From: Hygrocybe punicea
Lineage: Eukaryota > Basidiomycota > Agaricomycetes > Agaricales > Hygrophoraceae
Direction: 5' to 3'
Assembly (NCBI GenBank): GCA_963556145.1
Contig: OY744465.1
Location: forward strand, 4,340,001-4,404,000
DNA: 64,000 bases
In this document: positions 1-12,062 of the stretch, one piece after another
How positions within the stretch are numbered: the first letter of the stretch is position 1
Layout of the letters: each line of letters starts with the position of its first letter
Position numbers and translations under genes: made by a program
The notes under the pieces: model-generated
Seen by the model: only the letters and a program-made list of their open reading frames with translations
The model's database searches: none
Told to the model about the DNA's origin: nothing

Positions 1-365
1 TATGGTCTGTCATGGCCACTCAACTGACTCAGGCTCTTAAAACTTCCCCTGCATCCATTGAAGGTTTTTCTCTGTTCTCTGCTGTCCCTACTCCCATCTT
101 AGAGGGGCATTCCTAGGCCCAGGCCCATCTTGCTACTTGCCAAAATGGAATGAATGCTAATCAAGTCATCTATGATATCTTTGGGACAATTGACGAGACA
201 TCACATACCAACTGTGTACTGACAATTACAGTAAATGTGATGGAGATACACATACTGGAGGTGAGTTGTTTTTGACTACTCTATTGATGCCCTAACAGTG
301 CATAGTTCCAGAGTCGCACATCTGCTATGTGGAAAACTTGCAGAATATCCAATCAGAAGCCATGA

Positions 366-666
366 TCAGCTCCACACACAAGCCAGATCAAGTCTCACTG
401 CAGACCTGAATGGTGGGATCGTTCTGGCAGCTTCGCATCATCTGATGGAGATGACGGGTCCACAGATGACTTGAGGTTGGCGGAAATTGACCAATATCTG
501 CGTGATGTGACTGAACGGGATTCCAACCCTTTGTATGTGGTCGAATGGCATTTCTTTCAGGGCTGCAAAGGCAGGAGTCTCACTGACACTGACTTGATTT
601 TGTCACATTCCTTTGCAAGTGCTTTTGTTGAGAAGTGGCAGAATGCCAGGATAACTCTAAAGGTGG
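366..666 (+). pseudogene. Unknown reading frame interrupted by the LINE
   Basis: A stop-free frame runs from 366 into the LINE insertion point at 666. If the LINE and one target-site copy are removed, the same frame continues from 12598 and stops at 12654-12656. The peptide is acidic and serine-rich at first, then contains EIDQYLRDVTERD. I do not recognise the family. It could be an exon of an older transposon gene or chance open sequence. Bases 1-365 hold nothing else I can support. Confidence 0.25.
653..666. repeat. LINE target-site duplication, left copy
   Basis: AACTCTAAAGGTGG here is repeated exactly at 12584-12597, directly after the poly-A tail. This pair fixes the ends of the LINE. 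The first two A residues are ambiguous because the tail itself is A-rich. Confidence 0.85.
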
Positions 667-827
667 AGGTCCTTGTTCCCTGACCACGTGGTACCCCTCT
701 GGGACCCCGAAATAAGGAACTCATCCACAGCGGCTGCAGGCCCTCCCAACAATCAACAATCGCAATAATCGCTACAAATATAATCCCCAGTTCCACAAGA
801 AACAACAAACCCAACAATCACTTAACA

Positions 828-2615
828 ATGCGCCAGGCCACGCTCATCACCGGTAAAAACAGCTCCAAGTCGGTAAACCAGGACCCCGTGAACACCAGAT
901 CGTCCACTGCCCCCGGTACCCGAAAAAAGAAAGATAACAGACAAGAAGACACCGAAGATGAAGACATCGACTCCCCGGAAGCAGCTAAAGAATACCTCAA
1001 TGCTAAGTTCCACTCTTTAGAACACAAAGAAAATGATGCCACCATATTATCAGCGATGTTATTTCATCTGGCTACAGGAAATGACCTCTCTGGAAATCGC
1101 GAAGCAATAGACACTATCAGATCAATTGCCTTCATCCTACTGGACCTCAATCTCGAACTCAAAGCAGCAGCACTATCCAAACAGCTTACAGACAAGCTCA
1201 AAATCGACCAACACCAGCTCGACCCTCTCACGAAGGACTTTGACCCGATCGTCGACGCGATTGTAGACAGGATCACCAAGAAAGTCGAAACCAACCTGGA
1301 AGCCACCAAGACCCAGCTCCAACAACTTGCCGATAACCTACAGAACTCAACAAACGCAATAGAAGCTACCACGATCACGTATAAAGACGTCCTCATCAAT
1401 CAAGTAAGACCCCCCCCTCACCATAACACTAAAAACCCATCAATTAGCTCGAGAGAGGCCCTGCAAGCCTGACAAATACTCCTCGACATTAAACCCCCCC
1501 ATCACGAGGACCTGGAAAAGCTCAGCCATGCAGGCATCCTAAATAAAGCCAACCAAATTATCAGTACAAACGGCGCCCCGGAAGGCCAAAAATTCCATGG
1601 CGCAACCAAACTACGCAATGGAGGAGTACTCTTGGAAGCAAATTCAGATCTACTTGTGAAATGGCTACTAACCGATGCCCAACATACGAGATTTACAGAC
1701 GACTTCGGCTACGGCGCAGAGATCAAGCCATGGTCATATGCAATTATCGCATACTTCATCCCTCTCACATTCGACCCCGAAAACGTAAAACATCTAAGGG
1801 AGGTCGAAGAGATAAACGATCTACCGACAAATACCATCACCAAAGCTAACTGGATCAAACCAAAAGAAAAACGTGCTGCAAACCAGACCTGCGGCCACGC
1901 CATTTTCACTACCTCCTCACCCGATGTCGCTAACTCCATTATCTCCAAAGGTTTTTACATATGCCACAAACGAATCAAAGCCAACAAATGTAAAAGGGAA
2001 CCCCTTCGTTGCCTGCGCTGCCAACACTGGAATCACGTAGCCTCATCGTGCCCAGCCCCGAATGACATATGCGGCACATGCGGCAACAACCACCGAACGG
2101 CCAATTGCACCGACAACAATAAACTACACTGTACACCCTGTGGAAAGGATGGCCACGCCAGCTGGGACCGTTCCTGCCCCACCTTCGTCCAAAAATGTAA
2201 GGATCTAGACACTAACAATATAGAAAACCGAATGCCCTACTACCCCACGGACGAACCCTGGACTCACGCATTCACACCCCCGGCGAACCCTACACCCAAC
2301 CCTCACGGACATAGATCACTAAGCAACGAAGACCGTCACTACATTCCTAATACGCACGCTCACCAATTCCCCCCACCCAGACCCAACATCACGCGCATAA
2401 ACCAAAACCAAAACCATCATAGAGCCCCTCGGGACATACGCCCTCACCTCGCACAAACGACCCTGCCCTTCACTTCAAATGAACGGGCTCCTCCCAATGA
2501 TCCTAATCCACGCACTCGCACGCCAGAAGGATGGGGCGACCACCCCCCATCCCCTCTCTCCGCCTTTAACAGAGCATCAACGTCCAACTCCAACATACAC
2601 TTGACCCATGCCTGA
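828..2615 (+). pseudogene. LINE ORF1, zinc-knuckle nucleic-acid-binding protein with an in-frame stop
   Basis: One reading frame runs from ATG 828 to TGA 2613-2615 and is broken only by a TGA at 1470-1472, which would need a single base change from a sense codon. The N-terminal third is charged and predicted helical, likely a coiled coil. The C-terminal half has three cysteine knuckles: CLRCQHWNHVASSC (CX2CX4HX4C), CGTCGNNHRTANC (CX2CX3HX4C) and a third beginning CTPCGKDGH. A proline/asparagine-rich tail follows. In Tad1, I and R1-type elements this protein coats the RNA. Its stop overlaps the ORF2 start by 8 nt (ATGCCTGA), suggesting coupled termination-reinitiation. Confidence 0.85.
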
Positions 2616-3040
2616 ACAACCCAACGTACAGCCGTACCGCATAAATATATGGCAAATCAACTTAAACAAATCAGCCAAAGCGCAGTGGGACCTCATGAAT
2701 TCAAATATTTTCAATAAATGTGACATCTTACTAATACAAGAACCCTACTTCGACAGATACAACAACACGAAAGCCACACATGACTGGAGGGTCATATATC
2801 CCACATCCCGATTCAACCTCGACTCGGCCGTCAGATCAGTCATCCTAGTTAACTCTAAACTAGACACGACTACATGGGAACAGATCAAACTCCCCAACAC
2901 CAACGACATTACCGCCATCCGTATCCGAAGTCCACATGCCAACCTCTCCATCTTCAATATATACAATGACTGTCTCCACTCTCTTAACCTTACAACGCTA
3001 ACACAATTCACCAAGGACAACGAAAACTCTTTACATCAAA

Positions 3041-3044
3041 ACGC
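3041..3044. repeat. Target-site duplication of the nested LTR element, left copy (ACGC)
   Basis: ACGC precedes the TG start of the left LTR and is repeated at 8557-8560 after the CA end of the right LTR. With one base of slippage it could be read as 5 bp (AACGC). Removing the element plus one copy restores the ORF2 frame, which supports these boundaries. Confidence 0.8.
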
Positions 3045-3979
3045 TGTAGATGCGGGTTCTTGGTGGCTTCGGAACTATATAAAGAAATATATAAAGATCC
3101 TAACCTGTGGGTGTCAGCGTAGAAGTGACTGGATAATTCAGTGTCGGGGATAATAAGTGAAGTGAAAGTGAAATAAAAGTAAAGCCGCTGCATAAACTCG
3201 ACTAGTAACGACAAATCCGGCGATGAACGGAGTGAAAACGGACTAATAACGATGAACCCGATGGTGAACGGACTGAAAACGAATGAACCCGACGATGCCG
3301 ACGATGTCGGGTACGGCGGGTCAGGTCGGGTCGGGTCGGAAACGATGAACGAATATACGGAAACAACGATAAAGACGACGAAGAGGACTATAAAAAGCTA
3401 AGGGTCTGCATGGACGAGCATTTAAAGGGATTAAAAGGCGATTCTGACTGAAGGGAAACGGGGACTAAGGGTATCTTATTTTGTACGGTCGTCGGGGACC
3501 ATTTTTATAGTACAGGAAACAGTAATCTACTTTCGGACATGTCTACTTCGGCCGATGGTAAGCTACAAAGAAAGGTTGGAATGGGGATGTGGAAAGGGGG
3601 GTTGCAAAGCAACGAAGACAGGAAATGGAGGGGAAAACGAATATGCAAGGAAAAGATCTAGAAAGTCCTACATATCTCCGAAAGGACGATGGGATGCATA
3701 AATAAAGTAAATCCGAAGTCGGGGATTGAGTCCGAAGAGATCCATCTCCTGGAATTGGAACTCCGAGGTGTTTGAGGCTGCCGGATTTGGTCTGAGAGCG
3801 GCTGTGACGAAGCGGCATACGTCGGGTTATGTCGGTCACGTCGGGTCACGTCACGTCACGTCACGTCGGGTTGCGTCGGGTTACGTCAGGTTCGAATGCA
3901 AGTCGAATGGCGGCATCGGGTTGGTCCGGATTCGTGATATATTGATGATACGGACTCAGAGGGACGTCGACCCTCTACA
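3045..3979 (-). repeat. LTR of the nested element (3' LTR in element sense)
   Basis: 935 bp, matching 7622-8556 except for A at 3888. It contains short ACGTC-type tandem runs near 3831-3890. The terminal palindrome AGAGGG-ACGTCGA-CCCTCT lies at its right end. Just outside it, at 3983-4014, CCAGGG and CCCTGG arms could form a hairpin next to the expected polypurine tract, which is itself weak. Confidence 0.93.
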
Positions 3980-4568
3980 TCTCCAGGGTACTTTAAATAA
4001 AGACCATCCCTGGTCGATACTACGTGGACTCAGGACTCGGATGCGTGAGATGAGGCCGACGTGGTGGTCGTGGAATTGGGTTCGACGGGACGAGGTGGGT
4101 TGTGGACAATGCGAAGGGGGAGAGCGGGTGGTGACTAGTGGAGAGTCGGAGGGCGGAGAACAAAGGCGGGTGATGCCGGTGTCCGGAAATACATAGAAAA
4201 GAAACTATAGTGACAATATAACCAAGCGGAAATGAAGGAAACAGCGGAAAGCTATAAGGGTGGGACAAATATGCAGCGGAAATGCAAAATAGATAAAAGG
4301 GAATAAATGCCGGTGATCGGAAAGGAAGGGATGCGATAGAAATCAAGTCGGGATAAAACTAAACGTGACATAGGATTGGGGGCGGGTGACGGAGACGAGT
4401 AAGGCAGGAGCGGAAATGAAATAAAACACAAGCGGATGACAAAGACGATCTAGGCGGGTCGAGTTAGGGTTGGCGGCTTTGGTGGCTGTGTCAACGGGTG
4501 GCGGAAACGGTGGCGTAGGGGTAGACATGATATGACGACGGTGGTTGTTCAATACGATATGACGAAAA

Positions 4569-4759
4569 CGGAGGTTCGATAGACGACGACGGAGGTTCGA
4601 TATACGATGGCGGAGGTTCGATATACGATGGCGGAGGTTCGATAGACGATATGACGAAAACGGAGGTTCGATGGACGACGACGGAGGTTCAATATACGAT
4701 GGCGGAGGTTCGATAGACGGCGGCGGAGGTTCGATAGACAATGGCGGAGGTTCAATATG
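4569..4759. repeat. 21-bp tandem repeat array inside the LTR element
   Basis: About nine units built on CGGAGGTTCGATAnACGAnGn, with one longer variant unit (extra TATGACGAAAA near 4645). The frame is irregular and no stable protein is implied. Confidence 0.85.
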
Positions 4760-6179
4760 TCAATACTAATATGGGGGCGATAATCAACGGATGTGAAATC
4801 AGCCTCATACTAGGCGGTTCAGCACCGGCTTGGACCCGTGGGGAAGCATTCTCCCCCATGGAACTGAAATATAAAGTCGGGTGGGTCGGGAATCGAAGCC
4901 GAGACAGGGAACATTGTGTCTGGGTCGAAATGGTGGCGGAAACGGTGGGTCATGGAAAGCGGAGAGTGATGTCAACAGGTGGAATGCGGGTGCGTGAGCG
5001 GATGAGTCGGGTGCGTGGGGAATGGGTGAAGCGGTGCGTCGGGTTCGTAAGCGGGTGCGGCGGGTTCGTAAACGGGTTTGCTGAGTGCGACGGATTCATA
5101 AGCGGGTGTGTCGGGTACGTCGGGTGTATTATGCGGGTGTCGGGTGTGTCGGGAACAAGTGTATTTCTTTTTATCTTTCTTTTATCTTGACGTTTTTCTT
5201 TCTTTTTATTTATTTAATCTATCTATGTATATATTTCTTATGCCGATGGACGGTGACGGGTTTTCGTAGGGTCGGGTTCGGTGGGTATGGGGTGTGAAAC
5301 CGGAACCGGAACCAGATGCTCGAATCGAGCACTGGTGCTCGAATTGAGCCGGAACCGGAACCGGATGCCGCGGAATCGTTGGGAACGAGTCCGGGTTCGT
5401 AGTCGGGTGCTGTGATGCAGGTCGCGGATCCGGATCCGGAACCCGGTGTAGCGGGTAGGTTGAAAACGGGTTGTCGGGTGTGGCGGTATGGCATAGGGCG
5501 ACGTAGGGAGACGGGGGCGGACGACGTGAGCGGATAAGACGGAACGTGGTTGCGAGGCGTGGATCATGGTTGCGTGGGGTTGTTCGAAGCTGCGGGTTAT
5601 CGAGGGAAGCGGGTAACGGGTGGTCGAGGTTGGCGGTACGGGATAGGGCGATGTTGGGAAACGGAGGCGGATGACGTGGGCGGTTGAGACGACGTGGACT
5701 GGGTGATGGATTGGGGTGATACGGGTGGCGTTTTCGTGATACTTTCGTGGCGGATCGTGGGGATTTGACAAGGGTGCGTCGGGTCGTGGTACGGGTTTGG
5801 GCGGCCGGTGGTCACGGTTTCGCGGGCGTAACCCAACGGGGGCTTTGTTTGGGCTCGCGAAGGGACTTGAGGGACGTCGTGGGGTTGGTCGAGGGCGTAG
5901 GTGGTCGAAGGGGAGTGGACGAGGACGGGGACGGCTGGGAAGTCGGGGTCGACGGGGAGTGACGTGGCAGCTTGCGTGGGACCACGAGGGACGGGGGCGG
6001 ACGTGTTTGGGACAGTAGGGAGCCATGTCGAGGTGCGGAGGCGTGAACGTGGGTGTGGAAGGTGGTTGTACGCGGTGGTCGTTGGCGCTAGGTTGGCGAA
6101 CGCGGCGGCACGAGGCGAGGTGGCATGATATGTCGTTGGGGGCTTGAACACAACGGGGACGGCTTGTACGGACTTGCGA

Positions 6180-6960
6180 GGGGCGATGTAGGATGCTGGG
6201 AACTGGTACGAGGCGGCGGTGGGTCCTACGAAGACGTGAGCGGCCGGGGACGTCGAGTAGGCGAGGGCACGACGTGGCGACGCGTGGGGCGTCGATAATG
6301 GCGAGGACGGCCTGTACTGGCTTTACGAACGACGGTGTGGGGCTCTGGGAGGCTGTACGAAGCGGCGGATGGTCCAACGAGGACGTGAGCGGCCGGGGAT
6401 GTCGAGTACGGGGGCACGAGGAAGTATGACGTGGCAACGCGTGAGGCATCGATGACGGCGAGGAGTGGCTCGTGAGTGCTCGCAACTGGTGTCGTGGGGC
6501 TGTAGGGAGTGGTACGAGGCGACGTGGAGGTCCGACGAGGGCGTGAGCGGCCGTAGATCTCGACTTGGCTTGGGCACGAAGCAAGGTGACGTGGCGCATC
6601 GATAACGGCGAGGAGGACTCGTGAGAGCTCGCGAAGGGCGTTGTGAGGACTTGGGAAGCCATACGAGGCTGCGGAGGGGGACCAACGAGGGCGTGAGCGG
6701 CCGAAGATGTCGTATAAGCGGGGGCACAAGGAGGGATGACGTGGCAACGCGTGAGGGGTCGATGACGGCGAGGACGGCTCGTGAGGGCTTGCGAAGGGCG
6801 ATGTGGGACTCTGGGAAGCGGTGCGAGGTGACGGGGTGTCCATCGAGGGCGTGAGCGGCCGGAGATGTCGACTAGGCGGGGGCTCGATAATGGCGAGGAC
6901 GGCTCGTGAGGGCTCGGGACTGGTGTCGTGGGGCTATAGCACGGTGTTGAGGGCTCGAAC
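6180..6960. repeat. Tandem array of about five 149-158 bp units
   Basis: Each unit contains GTGAGCGGCCG. CGGCC starts at 6241, 6390, 6548, 6698 and 6856, giving spacings of 149, 158, 150 and 158 bp. Units also share GACGTGGCAACGCGTGAGG-like and ATGACGGCGAGGACGGCTCG-like segments. Divergence between units is moderate. Confidence 0.85.
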
Positions 6961-7589
6961 GCGGCGGGGCTGCTCGTACGGACTCGTGGAGGGCGGTGAC
7001 GTGGTTTGCTGGTAACTTCGCGGGCTCAGACGACGGGGGCATGTCAAGGCTTGTTTCCGGTGACAAGTGCGAGTTCGTAGAAGTAAACGGCTGGGTGTGC
7101 ACAGGCTAAACCCGTTGCACGGCGCTCCGTCTGTTCCGAGTCGTCAGTGCTGTTGGGCGCGTCGTTGAGGCTTTCCGGTCGCGGTTCTTCGACGGGTATC
7201 GGTGGGGAGTGAGATTCCGAGCGTGTTGGGGGTCTATAAACGAGTGTGGATAGTGGATGTGACGGAGTTCGAGACTTCGAGTCGACAAACGAGGGTGTTG
7301 GATCGTGGCTGTGCAAGTTTCCTAAAGCGGAGGCGGCCGTTGGGTCGGCCGCACAAGAGCGGGTTCGAAGTTGTACGTGATACTAGACAATCGTAGTCGT
7401 TAAAGAAGAGAAAATATTATGAGAATCAAACCCAAATGATAGTGTGGCAGTTGGCGATTGGATTGTCGAGGCATCGGATGTCGGATGTAAAGAGGTCGGG
7501 TAATGGGAGTCGGATGTGTAGAGTGCTGCGGCAAGGGTTATTTCGAGATGACGAAAGGAAAGTGTAGGGTTATGGAATGAATGAATGAT

Positions 7590-7722
7590 GACACTGAATT
7601 ATCCTCGCGGTGGGCACCAGATGTAGATGCGGGTTCTTGGTGGCTTCGGAACTATATAAAGAAATATATAAAGATCCTAACCTGTGGGTGTCAGCGTAGA
7701 AGTGACTGGATAATTCAGTGTC
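7590..7722 (-). promoter_or_regulatory. U5-leader inverted repeat enclosing the primer-binding site
   Basis: GACACTGAATTATCC at 7590-7604 is the exact reverse complement of GGATAATTCAGTGTC at 7708-7722. The first arm lies in the leader just past the primer-binding site. The second lies in the last part of the LTR. In the element RNA they could form a 15-bp stem that closes a loop of about 103 nt holding the LTR end and the primer site. Comparable U5-leader stems are known in retroviral RNAs. That it folds here is inference. Confidence 0.55.
7603..7619 (-). other. Putative primer-binding site of the nested LTR element
   Basis: On the minus strand, two bases after the LTR end, the sequence reads TGGTGCCCACCGCGAGG. 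Beginning with TGG fits pairing to the CCA end of a tRNA. Which tRNA cannot be told by eye. Confidence 0.6.
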
Positions 7723-8556
7723 GGGGATAATAAGTGAAGTGAAAGTGAAATAAAAGTAAAGCCGCTGCATAAACTCGACTAGTAACGACAAATCCGGCGA
7801 TGAACGGAGTGAAAACGGACTAATAACGATGAACCCGATGGTGAACGGACTGAAAACGAATGAACCCGACGATGCCGACGATGTCGGGTACGGCGGGTCA
7901 GGTCGGGTCGGGTCGGAAACGATGAACGAATATACGGAAACAACGATAAAGACGACGAAGAGGACTATAAAAAGCTAAGGGTCTGCATGGACGAGCATTT
8001 AAAGGGATTAAAAGGCGATTCTGACTGAAGGGAAACGGGGACTAAGGGTATCTTATTTTGTACGGTCGTCGGGGACCATTTTTATAGTACAGGAAACAGT
8101 AATCTACTTTCGGACATGTCTACTTCGGCCGATGGTAAGCTACAAAGAAAGGTTGGAATGGGGATGTGGAAAGGGGGGTTGCAAAGCAACGAAGACAGGA
8201 AATGGAGGGGAAAACGAATATGCAAGGAAAAGATCTAGAAAGTCCTACATATCTCCGAAAGGACGATGGGATGCATAAATAAAGTAAATCCGAAGTCGGG
8301 GATTGAGTCCGAAGAGATCCATCTCCTGGAATTGGAACTCCGAGGTGTTTGAGGCTGCCGGATTTGGTCTGAGAGCGGCTGTGACGAAGCGGCATACGTC
8401 GGGTTATGTCGGTCACGTCGGGTCACGTCACGTCACGTCACGTCGGGTTGCGTCGGGTTACGTCGGGTTCGAATGCAAGTCGAATGGCGGCATCGGGTTG
8501 GTCCGGATTCGTGATATATTGATGATACGGACTCAGAGGGACGTCGACCCTCTACA
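7622..8556 (-). repeat. LTR of the nested element (5' LTR in element sense)
   Basis: 935 bp, identical to 3045-3979 except G at 8465. It ends TCTACA directly before ACGC of the target duplication. A TATATATTTCTTTATATAG stretch lies near its left end in minus sense. Confidence 0.93.
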
Positions 8557-11500
8557 ACGCAAATGACCACATGTTGTGGTGCGGCGACTTCAACCGACAC
8601 CACCCCCTATGGGACGAGGAAAGAAACCACCACCTATTCACCGCCAACGCCCTGGACCAAGCACGATTACTCATAGAGGCTGTAACCGATCACAACATGA
8701 CGATGGCGCTGCCCAAAGACTTGCCCACCCTGGAATCCATGGCCACCAAAAACTGGACAAGAACTGATAACGTCTTCTGCTCAGCAAAAACTTTAGATTC
8801 AATACTCATATGCGACACAAAACCCAACGACCGACCCACCGGCACCGATCATATCCCAATATTTACTTCACTATTCTTTCAAACCCACACACGCACACAC
8901 ACACCCAAACGCGACTTCGTAATGACTGACTGGGATAAATTCCGTGACACGCTAACCACCCGCTTACGACCCTTTCCAGAGCCAACCAAGATTCTCTCCA
9001 AACAGCAACTAACTCAAACCATCACGAATCTGACAAAATCGATACAAGACACCATCGATGAGATAGTACCCATCTCTAAGCCGACCCCGCACTCAAAACA
9101 ATGGTGGAACAAGGACCTCTCGGACTTGAGAAAAAAGAAAAACAGGCTAAGTTTCGAATCGTATAGAAAACGAGCTCTACCTGACGACCCCATCCACAAA
9201 GAATACCGCTGCACCAGGAACAGCTATGGTGAAGCCATCATGAAAGCCAAAGAAGCCCACTGGACGGCCTTCTTAGAGGAGGCCAACGACTACAGCCTAT
9301 GGACGGTCAACCGCTGTATCTCCAATCCAATCAGTGACTACCCTCGCGGAGACGGAGGCAACACGGTAATACCCACACTCGAATACACAGTCCAGGACGG
9401 CACCACAAAACACGCCTCCTCAAACGAAGACAAAAGCAGAGTAATCGCAGCAAGTTTCTTCCCACCTCCCCCACCTACTTCCACTGTCCCACCAAATCAT
9501 GAATATCCCACCAGAATAGCCTACACGCCCATCATCATGTGGGACCAAATAACCAGACACATCAACAAAGTAAAACCCTTCAAGGCCCCAGGACCCGACG
9601 GCATCCCCAACGTGGTACTCAAAGAAATAAACCCAATCATTATAGACCATCTATTCTACATCTACAATGCCTTTTTCGACCTTGATACATATCACAACAG
9701 CTGGAAAGAATCTACGACCTGCGTACTCAGAAAACCTGGCAAGCCCCGCTACGACATTCCCAAGGCCTACCGACCCATCGCCCTCCTCAATACCCTACCG
9801 AAAATACTAACCTCAATCCTGACAGAAATCATCGTACAACTAACCGAAGAACACCAACTACTACCATCGACCCACTTCGGCGGCCGACCCGGACGCTCGA
9901 CCACGGACTCAATGCACCTTCTAGTCAACCGCATCAAGCACGCCTGGAGAAACAAAAGGGTTGCAACCATCCTATTCTTGGACATCGAAGGCGCATTCCC
10001 AAACGCGGTCACAGCCCGTCTACTCCATAACCTACGAAAACGTCGCATCCCGGAACAGATAGTTACCATCATCGGACACATACTATCGGACCGAACCACA
10101 CGATTAAAGTTTGACGACTACACCTCCGACCCCATCCGTCTCATAAACGGTATCGGACAGGGCGACCCACTATCTATGATTATCTACCTGTATTACAATG
10201 CTGATCTACTAGACGTCCCTGTAGGTCCCCACGAGCTAGCAGTGGCCTTCGTAGACGATGCCACACTTTACGCGGAAGGTCGTAGCTTCACCCACACACA
10301 TACAGCCATCAAGGACATGATGAATAGATCCAGAGGCGCATACGAATGGTCCAGAGACCACAATTCCAAATTCGAAACAAACAAATTTGCTCTCATTGAC
10401 TTCTCACAGAAACGGCAGATCGCACGACCGCACCTAACCTTACAAAACGTAACAATCAAACCCACGAAATCACATCGCTTCCTAGGCACCATATTCGATC
10501 AACAACTACAATGGCATGAACAACGAGACCATACACTATCCAACGCCACCAAATGGATCGCGCTCTTCTGCAGACTATCCAGGACCAAAACCGGAGTCAG
10601 CACTAGACTAATGCGACGACTCTATAATGCTGTGGCCGTTCCCAAAATAACCTACGCAGCCGATGTTTGGTACACCCCAGTCCACAAAGTACCTGGATAC
10701 AAGAACAAGCGGGGTTCGGTCAAAGCCATGAAAGAATTAACGAAAGCACAACGCATGGCTGCACTAAAAATAACCGGAGCTCTACGATCCTCCCCCACCG
10801 ATCTACTCGACATGCATGCGGGTATTCTGCCGGTTAACATCCTACTTCACAGAGCCTGTCATCGGGCAATTGTAAGGATGGCCACTCTACCATCATCACA
10901 CCCACTCTACAAACCAATCCGACAATGCGCTAAACATCTAGTCCTCAGACACAAATCACCATTACACACCCTAACGCACCTATACCGCATAAGTCCAGAT
11001 GACACCGAAACGATCACACCACCGACCTGCTCACAGTTCCCAGCTCTCCGTACACACGTTGCCCGTTCCAGAGAACGATCCTTACAAGAAGAACAGGCCG
11101 ACCCAGCAGACATCAAAATCTACACCGACGGCTCAGCCTTCGAAGGCGGAGTGGGATCAGCAGCTATTCTATACAGATTGGGCCGCACACAGACGAAAAT
11201 TCTACGCTATCACCTAGGCTCGACTGACAACCACACCAACCCGGAAGCCGAAATGCTGGCCTGCACCCTCGCCATACACCTACTCAGCAAGGAACCCCAT
11301 CCACGGACGGCAACAATATACATCGACAGTCAATCTACGATCCTCGCGACAGGCCGCCCATACCTAAAGTCAAGCACGGGACAGTACATTGTTAGGGAGT
11401 TCCAGGACATGAGAACCCGCCTAGCCAAGACAAACCCACAGCTAAGAATTACTATTAGATGGATCTCCGCTCACGATGATGTAGCAGGTAACGAAGCAGC

Positions 11501-12062
11501 GGATCAAGAAGCGAAAAGAGCTGCCCAAGGTTCCTCAAGCGCACGCAACCTCCTACCAATATGGCTACGGGGCATCACCCTTCCGTCGGGTACCTCTGCA
11601 ATCAAAATGGCATTCAAAAAGTCCATGGCGACCAAATGGGAGGAGGAGTGGAAAACATCCCCTCGCTATGTCCGATTCACTCGCATTGATCCCACATTCC
11701 CAATACGAAATTTCATCAAGCTGACCCAGTATCTCAAAAAATCGCAGAGCAGTATACTGACACAGCTCCGTATAGGTCACTTTCCGCTGAATTACTATCT
11801 TTATAAGATCAACAAAGTACCTTCGCCATCGTGTCCTGACTGCGGACACACCAACGAGAACATTCATCATTTCATCTTTGACTGCCCAGCGTACGATCAC
11901 CCAAGACACCTACTATTCATCAAACTCCGTCACAACGCTCACTCACTCAGATATCTACTCAACACAAAAGATGGCGTCTCGGAGCTATTAAAATACATAG
12001 GAAGAACTGGCCGTCTCGCCACCACCTTTGGTGACCTATCTCAGCCTACACAACACGACTGA

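Larger units (their letters stand above)
3045..8556 (-). mobile_element. Non-autonomous LTR retroelement (LARD-like), young insertion
   Basis: A 5512-bp element bounded by two 935-bp direct LTRs with TGTAGA...TCTACA ends. A primer-binding-site-like TGGTGCCC sequence beside the right LTR on the minus strand shows that the element is transcribed leftwards. The 3.6-kb body has no recognisable gag, protease, reverse transcriptase or integrase. It is GC-rich and dominated by tandem repeats (a 21-bp array and a roughly 154-bp array). Long minus-strand frames exist but are proline/serine/arginine-rich translations of the repeats. It must depend on another element's proteins, perhaps a Ty3 type. The LTRs differ at one position (3888 A against 8465 G), so insertion was recent. 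Confidence 0.88.
2608..12062 (+). pseudogene. LINE ORF2 polyprotein (endonuclease-RT-RNase H), split by an LTR element
   Basis: The frame opens at ATG 2608 and reads to the insertion at 3044, then resumes at 8561 in exactly the same frame after one copy of the 4-bp duplication. Together this would be about 1310 residues. Visible parts in order: an APE-type endonuclease (IQEPYF before the break; WCGDFNRHHPLW after it), reverse transcriptase (KAPGPDGIPNVV, LNTLPKIL, FLDIEGAFPNAV, GIGQGDPLS, and FVDDATL as the catalytic box near 10250), RNase H (YTDGSAFEGG, EAEMLA, YIDSQS, AHDDVAGNEAAD near 11130-11510), and a C-terminal CPDCGHTNENIHHFIFDC finger. The insertion separates the endonuclease halves, so no complete enzyme can be made. 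The downstream part alone stays open for 1163 codons, so decay since the split is slight. Confidence 0.92.

Noticed and set aside
828..1472. LINE ORF1 as two separate genes (828-1472 and 1632-2615)
   Set aside because: Both are in one frame and join into one zinc-knuckle protein broken by a single TGA.
5238..6662. A 474-codon minus-strand frame in the LTR element body
   Set aside because: It is a GC-rich translation of the repeat array, low in complexity, with several equally open overlapping frames and no domain.
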